Below, in pieces: positions 5,338 through 11,724 of a DNA stretch of 11,727 nt (position 1 is its first letter; every line of letters starts with the position of its first letter). Both the position numbers and the translations under genes were made by a program. Source of the stretch: an uncultured Clostridia bacterium. Lineage in GTDB: Bacteria; Bacillota; Clostridia; Christensenellales; Borkfalkiaceae. The stretch covers positions 1-11,727 of the forward strand of contig CANRAI010000028.1 of NCBI GenBank assembly GCA_947628555.1, given 5' to 3'. The notes beneath the pieces were generated by a model. The model made no database searches. It saw nothing but the letters and a program-made list of their open reading frames with translations, and had not been told where the DNA came from.

Positions 5338-5958
5338 TTATATAGCTTCCTGCGCTTTCTCCGTATTCTTGATTTTTTTGGGAAGAATTTTTCCGCTCAC
5401 CTTGCGCAAAACCGTTACGTAAATCGGCACGAGAACAAAGCAAGCGACAAGTTCTATGGGAAAATAGATTGAGACGGCTACGTTCAACAATGCAGACAGC
5501 GTTCCCATCGCATTGGAAGTCCAGATATTCACGGCAAAAAGATACAGCACGGTATTTGTAACCGAGCCCACCACTCCCGCGATTGCCGCAGGGAGCGCTT
5601 CTTTTACAAATTTATTCTTAACATTTTTAAATAGCTTCGAAAGCCCGAAATAGGTCCAATACGCCGTAATTCCTATAAAAAAGCGGGGAAGAACGCATAT
5701 CAGCGGGTTGGCATAAAATAAAAAAAGCGAAGCAAAAATCAGGCAGAATATACAGCTGCTAACGCCCAGCAAAGTGCCGCCGATAAAACTTTTGCGCCAA
5801 TCGTCGTAAATACTCAACGCAATGGCGACGGGCAGGGAAAGCACGCACGCAGTCATTCCTACGCCGGAAAGCAAAGTACCTTCAAGCAGAAAAAGGACGA
5901 ATATCAGCGCAAGCATGACGCCGATAAATGCGACAAAATGAGCTTTGTCATTTTTCAT
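5338..5958 (-). CDS. panT: ECF transporter S component, probable pantothenate transporter
   Basis: A 206-aa integral membrane protein with about six hydrophobic segments and a basic C-terminal tail (KILPKKIKN). The central PRFFIGITAYWTYFGL and the later AIAGVVGSVTNTVLYL are characteristic of the substrate-binding S components of energy-coupling factor transporters in the PanT-like group (COG4684). An S component captures the vitamin and works with a shared module (EcfA1, EcfA2, EcfT), which is not in this window. Substrate assignment rests on the tight operon with coaX (10-bp gap): imported pantothenate would be trapped at once by phosphorylation. A different vitamin cannot be excluded by sequence alone. 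GGAGG lies about 6 nt upstream of the start, and a -10 TATAAT (6011-6006) is about 48 bp upstream. Confidence 0.82.
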   Translation of the reverse strand: MKNDKAHFVAFIGVMLALIFVLFLLEGTLLSGVGMTACVLSLPVAIALSIYDDWRKSFIGGTLLGVSSCIFCLIFASLFLFYANPLICVLPRFFIGITAYWTYFGLSKLFKNVKNKFVKEALPAAIAGVVGSVTNTVLYLFAVNIWTSNAMGTLSALLNVAVSIYFPIELVACFVLVPIYVTVLRKVSGKILPKKIKNTEKAQEAI

Positions 5959-6005
5959 AAAAAACCTCCGTCGGGTTCACTCAGGATACCCGCAGCAAAA
6001 AATTT

Positions 6006-6034
6006 ATTATACTTTCACACGGTCGGATTGAGTA
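6006..6034 (-). promoter_or_regulatory. Probable promoter of the panT-coaX operon
   Basis: On the minus strand a consensus -10 TATAAT lies at 6011-6006. The matching -35 at 6034-6029 (TACTCA, 17-bp spacing) fits the consensus at only three positions, so the promoter may be weak or need an activator. The leader of about 40 nt is too short for a known riboswitch. Confidence 0.45.
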
Positions 6035-6143
6035 TATCCGCCGAAAGTACCGAAATATTATATCATTACAAATTCGGTTTTGCAACCGTTTGAGGGGTGT
6101 AACATTTTCACGGCAAAAAAAATATTATTTAATATATACTATA

Positions 6144-6179
6144 CTGCACGCAAAAAACATATTACATATCGGCGTGCAG
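6144..6179 (+). promoter_or_regulatory. Leader hairpin before the 71-aa cysteine-rich protein
   Basis: CTGCACGC (6144-6151) and GCGTGCAG (6172-6179) are perfect 8-bp complements around a 20-nt AT-rich loop. The hairpin lies directly after a possible -10 TATACT (6135-6140) and 9-10 bp before the AGAGGAGG ribosome binding site. It could stabilise the transcript 5' end or be a regulator's operator. No -35 box is obvious. Confidence 0.45.
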
Positions 6180-6198
6180 CACTATCAGAGGAGGATTT

Positions 6199-6414
6199 AT
6201 GAACATTTTTTCGCAATTTTGCGGCAACAACGGATGCCTTTGGATTTTGATTTTGTTACTTCTTGCGGCAAGCAGCGGTAACAGCCTTGAAAACATACTC
6301 GCGGGAAGCTGTACGCCCATTCTTATCGCGATACTTTACAGTATGTGGAGAAACGGCAGCCTTTCGCATTTGCTTTACGGGAGCAACAACGGCTGCGGTT
6401 GCAATAATAACTGA
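6199..6414 (+). CDS. Small cysteine-rich membrane protein, unknown function
   Basis: A 71-aa protein with one clear hydrophobic helix (about 13-24, LWILILLLLAAS) and a second, weaker one (39-50). It has five cysteines (8, 13, 38, 66, 68) and ends GSNNGCGCNNN. It resembles very short Clostridia proteins of the type GNNGC + hydrophobic helix + Gly/Cys/Asn-rich tail, some of which databases label high-cysteine proteins after a meaningless match to insect chorion proteins. The function is unknown; the tail could bind metal or form disulfides on the cell surface. The start is well supported by GAGGAGG 5 nt upstream. It stands alone, with a hairpin leader upstream and a strong hairpin at 6426-6451 downstream. 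Confidence 0.7.
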   Translation: MNIFSQFCGNNGCLWILILLLLAASSGNSLENILAGSCTPILIAILYSMWRNGSLSHLLYGSNNGCGCNNN

Positions 6415-6425
6415 TTCTGCGACGA

Positions 6426-6451
6426 AAGGGGCTGCCGAAAGGCAGCCCCTT
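6426..6451. terminator. Strong stem-loop between convergent genes, probable terminator
   Basis: AAGGGGCTGCC (6426-6436), a GAAA tetraloop and GGCAGCCCCTT (6441-6451) form a perfect 11-bp stem. It follows the stop of the small cysteine-rich gene by about 11 bp. Only two T follow on the plus strand and a short run on the minus strand, so termination may be partial or the hairpin may protect the 3' end. In the restored frame, the NUDIX gene's stop codon (6452-6450) touches the stem. Confidence 0.6.
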
Positions 6452-6991
6452 ATCCGTTTACGGAAATTCCGTTCATATACATATATTTATATACGGCGAC
6501 TGCCGTTTTGGCGTCGGTAATTTCTCCCGTTCAAGCATTCCGAGCACCTTTGAAAGCGGTATAAATTCGGCGGTTAAAAATTCGCCTTCGTCAAGCTTTT
6601 GTACTGCGCGGCGGGCGTTCTCGGCAAGAAAAATATGAATTACCTCGTCCGTGTAGCCCGGCGAAGGATAGATTTCCGCCAAACGGACAAGTTCCGCTTT
6701 GAAACCCGTTTCCTCTTCCAGCTCGCGCGCGGCGGCGCGGACGGGTTCTTCGCCCGCGTTGAGTTTGCCCGCGGGAATCTCGTAAATTTCTTTACCGTAA
6801 GCGTAGCGGAACTGTTTGACGAGAAGCGCTTCCATATCACGAACGAGGAGCACGGCGGCGCCGCCGCAATGGCGCACCACTTCACGCTTGCTTATTTTTT
6901 TATCGGGAAGCTCGACATCGTCAACGTCAAGGGTAAGAATTTTACCCTTATAAATGGCGCTTCCTTTCAGTTTCTTTTCATAAAAATTCAT
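6450..6991 (-). pseudogene. NUDIX hydrolase (ADP-ribose pyrophosphatase type), frameshifted near the 3' end
   Basis: NUDIX hydrolases of this group cleave ADP-ribose and related nucleoside diphosphates. The open frame from 6991 gives 172 aa and carries a complete Nudix box: Gly75, Glu81 and RELEEETGF (89-97), with IPAGK before it and the ADPRase-type YPSPGYTDE (108-116) after it. The catalytic part is thus intact. The last 15 residues (KLPTPKRQSPYINICI) are unlike the family, and the frame stops at 6473. Reading one base shifted after GMLER gives GEITDAKTAVAVYKY, the normal C-terminus, ending at a TAA at 6452-6450. The difference is one missing G in the coding strand (CCC at 6526-6528 on the plus strand, where CCCC is expected), so it is either a homopolymer sequencing error or a recent natural indel. 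The start overlaps the stop of the upstream gene (ATGA). Confidence 0.85.
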
Positions 6992-7734
6992 TTCGACTGC
7001 CCGTAGGCGGCAATTTGCTGCAAAAGCGAGGTTACGCCGTCGCTGAGGCAGTTATTATATAGCACAAAATAGTTATACCCGCAGACAAGAGCGTTTATAA
7101 GCGGACGGTTGTCGTTTTTAACGGCGTAAAAAAGCTGGGTCAATATGGCGAGCGCGCCCTCTTTCTCCTCTTCGGGAATCTTTGCGTTTGTGGAGACGAA
7201 CTGCTTTTCCTCCGAAATGGATAGGTCGATTGCCGTAAGAAGCCCCGACCTCAGCGCGCTTTGCGCGGGCGCGGTTCCGGGAACATATTCGGGCTTTTCC
7301 ATTTCTTCTTTAAAACACAGCATAACTGTGTCCTGCATGGACTTAATCACAGTGTTGCAGAAAGCATGGAAGCTTGAAAAATAACTGCCGTCCTCGGGGA
7401 AATAACGGCGCAGAAATTCGTTGAAGTCCAGCGTATTGTTGTCAAATTCGACCAAAAGGCAGAACGAAAAGGCGAGAATCTGCGCGGGCTCCTGCGGCAT
7501 TACCACATAGCTTCGGTTATAATAGCCGTCGTTTACCGTTAAAAGATATCTGGACCTCTCCTGCAAATAATTAAAATCCCTCGTCGCCACATTGAAAAGA
7601 TTGTAAAGGTCGGGCGAGTTGACTATGCTCTTCAAAATATCCTTGATTTTTACGGGCGCCATTATGAACTTGCATTTTTTAAGTTCGTTGCATGCCTCCA
7701 TAAAAGATAAAATCTGTTCTTTTGTTTCGCTCAT
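6988..7734 (-). CDS. Conserved-looking protein of unknown function upstream of NUDIX
   Basis: A 248-aa soluble protein that I do not recognise. It has no signal peptide and no catalytic signature I can name. It is rich in helices and aromatic residues (for example NDGYYNRSYVVMPQEP at about 68-83 and a C-terminal YNYFVLYNN). The gene overlaps the NUDIX start by 4 nt (ATGA), so the two are translationally coupled and probably act in related processes, or share only expression. A -10 TATAAT lies at 7767-7762, 28 bp before the start, without a clear -35. The upstream region is shared with the divergent DUF4364 gene. Confidence 0.7.
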   Translation of the reverse strand: MSETKEQILSFMEACNELKKCKFIMAPVKIKDILKSIVNSPDLYNLFNVATRDFNYLQERSRYLLTVNDGYYNRSYVVMPQEPAQILAFSFCLLVEFDNNTLDFNEFLRRYFPEDGSYFSSFHAFCNTVIKSMQDTVMLCFKEEMEKPEYVPGTAPAQSALRSGLLTAIDLSISEEKQFVSTNAKIPEEEKEGALAILTQLFYAVKNDNRPLINALVCGYNYFVLYNNCLSDGVTSLLQQIAAYGQSK

Positions 7735-7761
7735 TGCCTTTTCCCCTTGCGGTTTTTATTT

Positions 7762-7767
7762 ATTATA
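7762..7767 (-). promoter_or_regulatory. -10 element for the unknown gene-NUDIX operon
   Basis: A consensus TATAAT on the minus strand, 28 bp before the ATG at 7734. The bases 17-18 bp upstream give no good -35 box. The divergent promoter of the DUF4364 gene lies 43 bp away in the same 146-bp intergenic region. Confidence 0.45.
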
Positions 7768-7809
7768 ACACACAAAATACAAAATTGATTATTTTTTTTA
7801 AGAAATTTC

Positions 7810-7838
7810 TTGATTTTCCGCGAAATATTATGTATAAT
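7810..7838 (+). promoter_or_regulatory. Promoter of the DUF4364-TSCPD operon
   Basis: TTGATT (7810-7815) and TATAAT (7833-7838) are separated by exactly 17 bp. The start of the DUF4364 gene lies 42 bp downstream of the -10. Confidence 0.7.
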
Positions 7839-7880
7839 ATTTTCACCTTTCTTTTATTTTATAAAGAATTATAAGAGATT

Positions 7881-8417
7881 ATGTTGTTAACAGGCGAAAC
7901 TTCCACCAACAAGTTAATAATTCTTTTTGTCTTTGATAAGATGGAAAGCGCGCTGTCCGAAAGAACGATTGTGGATATGTGCACTTCTTCAAACAACTGG
8001 ATGGGCTATATGGACTGCGTGAACGTCATTCACAAACTGATAGACGACGGTTTTATTTACATCGTCAACTCCGATTCGGGCGAGGACGAGGACGCGCTTT
8101 ATACCATAACTCCGGACGGAAGAGAATCGCTTGCCAATTTCTACATAAACATTCCGAAGAGCGTCAGGGAAGAAATTTCGATTTTCGTAAAGAAAAACAG
8201 CGCCAGATACCGCAACAGGCAGGAATGTCGCAGCGATTATTACCAGAACATAGACGGCACTTTCACCGTTTCGCTGAAAATTCTTGCGCCCGTACAGCCC
8301 ATGCTCGATCTTAAATTCGTCGTTCCCGACAAAAAAACGGCAAAAACGATTTATAAAAAATGGGAAGAAAAAGCCGCCGATTTATATTCGGTGATTTATG
8401 AAAGCTTGTGCGATTAG
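7881..8417 (+). CDS. DUF4364 family protein, probable winged-helix regulator
   Basis: A 178-aa protein whose N-terminus (NKLIILFVFDKMESALSERT, residues 10-29) and layout match DUF4364, a family common in Clostridia and predicted to be DNA-binding. Residues about 8-80 form a winged-helix-like segment with the typical ending DDGFIYIV and a short wing reading ALYTITPDGRESL (71-83). The C-terminal half has an alpha/beta pattern (YYQNIDGTFTVSLKIL) of unknown role. The targets are unknown. The start codon has only a weak purine-rich ribosome binding site (AAGAGA). The stop (8415-8417) touches the ribosome binding site of the next gene, so the two are one operon from the promoter at 7810-7838. Confidence 0.85.
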   Translation: MLLTGETSTNKLIILFVFDKMESALSERTIVDMCTSSNNWMGYMDCVNVIHKLIDDGFIYIVNSDSGEDEDALYTITPDGRESLANFYINIPKSVREEISIFVKKNSARYRNRQECRSDYYQNIDGTFTVSLKILAPVQPMLDLKFVVPDKKTAKTIYKKWEEKAADLYSVIYESLCD

Positions 8418-8425
8418 GAGGAAAT

Positions 8426-8686
8426 ATGTTTACTTATTCCACTTCGGGGACGTGTTCCCGCGTAATTTTATTCGACGTAAAAGACAATAAGCTGCACGGC
8501 GTTAAATTTATAGGCGGTTGCAGCGGAAACTTGCAGGGTATTTCCAAACTGCTTGAAGGCAGGGACATAGACGAGGTCGAAAAATTGCTTTCGGGCATAA
8601 AATGCCAGAACAACACTTCCTGCCCCGACCAGCTTTCAAAGGCGATTGCGGCGTATAAAAAATCGGTTGCAGAAGAGCAAAACTGA
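8426..8686 (+). CDS. TIGR03905-family TSCPD domain protein
   Basis: An 86-aa protein that consists essentially of one TSCPD domain, with the naming motif TSCPDQL at residues 64-70 and Cys10, Cys32, Cys60 and Cys66 conserved in layout. The same domain occurs near the C-terminus of some adenosylcobalamin-dependent ribonucleotide reductases, where its cysteines may bind metal. The stand-alone form in Clostridia has no proven function. The motifs FIGGCSGNLQGI (28-39) and KLLEGRDIDEVEKLL (41-55) are typical of the family. The ATG at 8426 follows AGGAGG (8416-8421), which overlaps the stop of the DUF4364 gene. An upstream in-frame ATG at 8408 lies inside the previous gene and lacks this site. Transcription ends at the hairpin at 8744-8772. 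Confidence 0.9.
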   Translation: MFTYSTSGTCSRVILFDVKDNKLHGVKFIGGCSGNLQGISKLLEGRDIDEVEKLLSGIKCQNNTSCPDQLSKAIAAYKKSVAEEQN

Positions 8687-8743
8687 ACATAAACGCGGAA
8701 TTTTGGCGTATTTATAACATTATCCGCATAAAAATAAGCATAC

Positions 8744-8772
8744 AAAAAGCGGGCGGCTGCGCCCGCTTTTTT
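8744..8772. terminator. Bidirectional intrinsic terminator
   Basis: AAAAAGCGGGCG (8744-8755), the loop GCTG and CGCCCGCTTTTTT (8760-8772) form a 12-bp stem with T-runs on both strands. It separates the rightward TSCPD operon from the leftward 132-aa gene and serves both. Confidence 0.9.
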
Positions 8773-8789
8773 AATTCGCGTTCAAAATT

Positions 8790-9188
8790 TTATACAGATT
8801 GCAGAATATCGTAAAAACCCTTTAAAGTCCCGTTTATATCGAAATAGTAGCATCTGCCCGCATAGCCGTTGTCCGAATTGTAGCGGATAAGATTGAAACC
8901 CGAATATGACGACTCCACCTGCATCAGCAGTTTTTCAAAGGGCATATCGGCGTAAACTATCCGCTTGCCGAAATCGAATTCCACCCAAAGCCCCTCGCAC
9001 ATAGCCTGACGGGTGTCCTTATCCAGGCTAACCGAAAATGCGGGCATCTCGCGCGCGTCGGCAAGCAGATTTACAAAACCTTTTATGACAAGCTCGAAAC
9101 TCTTTTGCGAGGGCAGCAGGCGCACGTACGCGCCGTTGTTGTATATGCCTATTTTTTCGACTTCCCCGAAAAATTGCTCGATTTTCAT
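8790..9188 (-). CDS. Uncharacterised 132-aa protein
   Basis: A soluble protein of mixed alpha/beta character, with no motif I recognise, no signal peptide and no membrane segment. Notable stretches are the N-terminal FFGEVEKIGIYNNGAYVRLL and a C-terminal half rich in aromatic residues (GFNLIRYNSDNGYAGRCYYF). The ATG at 9188 is preferred to the one at 9197: the GAGG site is 10 nt upstream of the former but only 1 nt before the latter. The gene lies 38 bp downstream of nfnB on the same strand, so it could be co-transcribed with it, although an AT-rich weak hairpin (9206-9225) lies between. It ends at the shared bidirectional terminator. Confidence 0.6.
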   Translation of the reverse strand: MKIEQFFGEVEKIGIYNNGAYVRLLPSQKSFELVIKGFVNLLADAREMPAFSVSLDKDTRQAMCEGLWVEFDFGKRIVYADMPFEKLLMQVESSYSGFNLIRYNSDNGYAGRCYYFDINGTLKGFYDILQSV

Positions 9189-9226
9189 TTCAACCATACC
9201 TCTATTTTTTCCGTTTAAGGAAAAAT

Positions 9227-10642
9227 TTATGCTTTTTTGCTTAGATATTCGTTTATAGCTTTGGCTGCCGCCTTGCCCGCGCCCATGGCAAGTATTACCG
9301 TTGCGGCGCCCGTCACGGCGTCGCCGCCCGCATAGACCCCCTTTTTAGAGGTCTTGCCCGTGTTCTCCTCGACGATAATCCCGCCATGGCTGTTTACTTC
9401 AAGCCCTTCGGTAGTGTTTTTAATAAGCGGATTCGGGCTTGTGCCAATCGCCATAATCACACAGTCAACGGCAATCTCATATTCGCTGCCGGGCAGTTCC
9501 ACAGGTCTGCGGCGCCCCTTTTCGTCGGGCTCGCCGAGCGCGCATTTGACGACGCGTATTCCGCTTACGAAACCGTTTTTTGGGTCGCGCTTGTCGGCGG
9601 GATTTTCATAGCCGAGTATTTCCACGGGGTTGCGCAAAAGCTCAAATTTGACCCCTTCCTCTTCGGCATGCTCCACTTCCTCGCGCCTGGCGGGCAGTTC
9701 CTGCATGGAACGACGGTAGATTATGTAAACGTTTTCGGCGCCCAGCCTTAAAGCTGTACGCGCGGCGTCCATAGCCACGTTCCCGCCGCCCACGACTGCC
9801 ACGTTTTTCGCGTGCATAATTGGCGTATGGGAATCCGCTTTATAAGCTTTCATAAGGTTGGAACGGGTAAGAAATTCGTTGGCGGAATAAACGCCTTTCA
9901 GGCTTTCGCCCGGAATACCCATAAAACGGGGCAGCCCCGCGCCCGAACCTATAAAAACCGCTTCGTAGCCTTCTTCAAACAGTTCGTCAACGGTCAAGGT
10001 TTTGCCGATGACTACGTTCGTTTCTATATCCACGCCGTATTTTTTAAGCGTTTCCACTTCCTTTGCGACGATTTCTTTGGGAAGGCGAAATTCGGGTATT
10101 CCGTAAACAAGAACCCCGCCCGCAACGTGCAACGCCTCGAAAACCGTAACCTTATATCCCTTTTTCGCGAGGTCGCCCGCGCACGTCAGTCCGGAAGGAC
10201 CCGAACCGACTACCGCCACCCTGTGACCGTTGGGTTCGGGTAGTTCAGATACTTCCCCGCAGTGGGCGTTATGCCAATCGGCGGCGAAACGTTCCAGACG
10301 GCCTATCGCTACGGGCTCGAATTTAACGCCCATGGCGCATTTGCTTTCGCATTGGGTTTCCTGCGGACAAACTCTGCCGCACACGGCGGGCAAGGACGAA
10401 CTTTCCGAAATTATCCGATAAGCGCCTTCAAAGTCGTTTTGTTTGATTTTAGCTATAAATTCGGGTATTGAGATATTTACGGGGCAGCCTTCCACGCAGG
10501 GGCGATTTTTGCAGTTCAAACAACGCTGAGCTTCGAGTACGGCAATTTCGGGGGAGTATCCCAACGCCACCTCGCAGAAACTGCGGGCGCGGATTTTTGC
10601 GTCGGAAAGAGGCATTTCATACTTTTTGGGTTGCAGAGCCAT
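9227..10642 (-). CDS. nfnB: NfnB: NADPH-binding large subunit of NADH-dependent ferredoxin:NADP oxidoreductase (GltA-like)
   Basis: A 471-aa flavoprotein of the glutamate-synthase small-subunit type. The N-terminal domain carries two [4Fe-4S] motifs: Cys41, 44, 49, 53 and Cys88, 92, 98, 102 with a Glu-rich spacer (PQETQCE, where known NfnB uses a Glu ligand). The FAD-binding GSGPSG is at 146-151, the NADPH-binding GGGNVAMDAA at 285-294 and the FAD-closing AGGDAVTGAATVILAMGAG near the C-terminus. Databases often call such proteins GltA, but the partner here is NfnA and not the large glutamate synthase subunit. NfnAB couples NADPH with NAD and ferredoxin by flavin-based electron bifurcation in the cytoplasm. 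The start overlaps the nfnA stop (TAATG), with AAAGGAG inside the end of nfnA, so subunit synthesis is coupled. A sulfide dehydrogenase role (SudAB) is the main alternative. Confidence 0.9.
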   Translation of the reverse strand: MALQPKKYEMPLSDAKIRARSFCEVALGYSPEIAVLEAQRCLNCKNRPCVEGCPVNISIPEFIAKIKQNDFEGAYRIISESSSLPAVCGRVCPQETQCESKCAMGVKFEPVAIGRLERFAADWHNAHCGEVSELPEPNGHRVAVVGSGPSGLTCAGDLAKKGYKVTVFEALHVAGGVLVYGIPEFRLPKEIVAKEVETLKKYGVDIETNVVIGKTLTVDELFEEGYEAVFIGSGAGLPRFMGIPGESLKGVYSANEFLTRSNLMKAYKADSHTPIMHAKNVAVVGGGNVAMDAARTALRLGAENVYIIYRRSMQELPARREEVEHAEEEGVKFELLRNPVEILGYENPADKRDPKNGFVSGIRVVKCALGEPDEKGRRRPVELPGSEYEIAVDCVIMAIGTSPNPLIKNTTEGLEVNSHGGIIVEENTGKTSKKGVYAGGDAVTGAATVILAMGAGKAAAKAINEYLSKKA

Positions 10643-11481
10643 TATTTAACTCCTTTGAAGAGATTGCACGCGGCTTCTCTCTCCCTTTTTTCAAATTCGG
10701 CGTACATGGAAGAACGCGCCACCGCCTCGTCGAAATCCACCTCGTAACCGTTGAAATCCGGACCGTCAACGCAGGCGAATTTTGTCTTTCCCCCGACCGT
10801 CAAACGGCAGCCGCCGCACATGCCCGTGCCGTCTATCATTATGGGATTCATGGAAACCGTTACGGGTATTCCGTACGGCTTTGCGGTCTGTACCACATAC
10901 TTCATCATCACAAGCGGACCTATCGCTATTACTTCGTCGTATCTTTCTCCGCTTTCGAAAGCTTCATTCAACGGCTCTGTAACAACGCCCTTCCTTCCGT
11001 AACTGCCGTCGTCGGTCATCACGGTAAGTTTATCCGAACAAGCCTTGAATTCCTCTTCGAGTATCAATAAATCCTTGCTGCGGAAACCGACTACGGTATG
11101 CACCATTGCGCCGAGTTTATGAAATTCCTGCGCAACGGGCAAGGCTATCGCGCAGCCCACTCCCCCGCCGACTATGCAGACATTTTTTATTCCTTCCGTA
11201 CGGGTCGGACAGCCGAGAGGACCTACGAAATCCGATATATATTCCCCTTCTTCCTTTCTGTCGAGGGACATGGTAGTAGCCCCGACTAACTGAAAAATTA
11301 TCTTAACCCAGCCCGCGTCTCTGTCGTAACCTGCGACGGTGAGGGGAATCCTTTCGCCGTCAGAGTCTGCGCGCAATATTATGAACTGCCCCGCCCGCGC
11401 CTTTTTTGCGACGAGCGGAGCATAGATATCCATCATTGTGACCGTCGGGTTAAGGCGGCGCTTTTTCAAAATTCGGTACAT
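10642..11481 (-). CDS. nfnA: NfnA: FAD/[2Fe-2S] small subunit of NADH-dependent ferredoxin:NADP oxidoreductase
   Basis: A 279-aa protein of the ferredoxin-reductase / dihydroorotate dehydrogenase electron-transfer type. Residues 1-95 form the FAD-binding barrel, with GERIPLTVAG at 42-51. Residues about 98-205 form the NAD-binding fold, with the glycine motif VGGGVGCA at 104-111. The C-terminal cluster-binding segment has Asp217, Cys222, Cys225 and Cys237 (IDGTGMCGGCR, then FAC). The Asp-plus-three-Cys pattern fits the unusual [2Fe-2S] site of NfnA. The length matches the family. Its stop overlaps the nfnB start by one base. It starts 6 bp after the stop of the upstream 78-aa gene and has only a weak ribosome binding site, so coupling to that gene is likely. 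The family name sulfide/dihydroorotate dehydrogenase-like would also fit. Confidence 0.9.
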   Translation of the reverse strand: MYRILKKRRLNPTVTMMDIYAPLVAKKARAGQFIILRADSDGERIPLTVAGYDRDAGWVKIIFQLVGATTMSLDRKEEGEYISDFVGPLGCPTRTEGIKNVCIVGGGVGCAIALPVAQEFHKLGAMVHTVVGFRSKDLLILEEEFKACSDKLTVMTDDGSYGRKGVVTEPLNEAFESGERYDEVIAIGPLVMMKYVVQTAKPYGIPVTVSMNPIMIDGTGMCGGCRLTVGGKTKFACVDGPDFNGYEVDFDEAVARSSMYAEFEKREREAACNLFKGVK

Positions 11482-11487
11482 TTTACG

Positions 11488-11724
11488 TCACTTCAATTCC
11501 TTTATACGTTTAATCCATTGAAAAGGAAAGGGCGCTTTTTCTTCCGTCGAATATTCGATTTTCCGTATCACGCCCTCTTGCAAATTGTTATGTTTGCCTA
11601 ACGGCGCCGTAACCCGCCCGCCGACCTTTGCGCCTTTAAAATCGCAAAGATACCAATAGGTAAGTCCCACCACGTTGGGGTCATCGGGAAATTCAACCGC
11701 AACAAAGCAAAACAATTCTTCCAT
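11488..11724 (-). CDS. Small protein resembling the N-terminal domain of PriA, possibly incomplete at the window edge
   Basis: The visible frame gives 78 aa from an ATG at 11724, three bases from the end of the window, so the true start may lie outside. The middle part (KVGGRVTAPLGKHNNLQEGVI, about residues 33-53) resembles the 3'-DNA-binding domain at the start of primosomal helicase PriA, where a pattern of the type GDRVxVPFGxxxxxGxV is usual. No helicase part follows, since the frame ends at 11488 and nfnA starts 6 bp later. It may be a stand-alone domain, a relic, or an unrelated small beta-barrel. The function is unknown. It probably shares a transcript with nfnA and nfnB. Confidence 0.5.
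   Translation of the reverse strand: MEELFCFVAVEFPDDPNVVGLTYWYLCDFKGAKVGGRVTAPLGKHNNLQEGVIRKIEYSTEEKAPFPFQWIKRIKELK

Noticed and set aside
5959..6011. Vitamin riboswitch in the panT leader
   Set aside because: The leader is only about 40 nt and shows just a 5-bp hairpin; no known riboswitch fits in this length.
9206..9225. TTTTTCC/GGAAAAA inverted repeat as the nfnB terminator
   Set aside because: Mostly A-T pairs, no following T-run; it may be incidental, so read-through into the 132-aa gene remains possible.
9354..10471. Several plus-strand open frames of 60-143 codons opposite nfnB and nfnA
   Set aside because: They lie entirely antisense to well-identified genes, lack ribosome binding sites and resemble no protein family; they arise from codon bias of the real genes.
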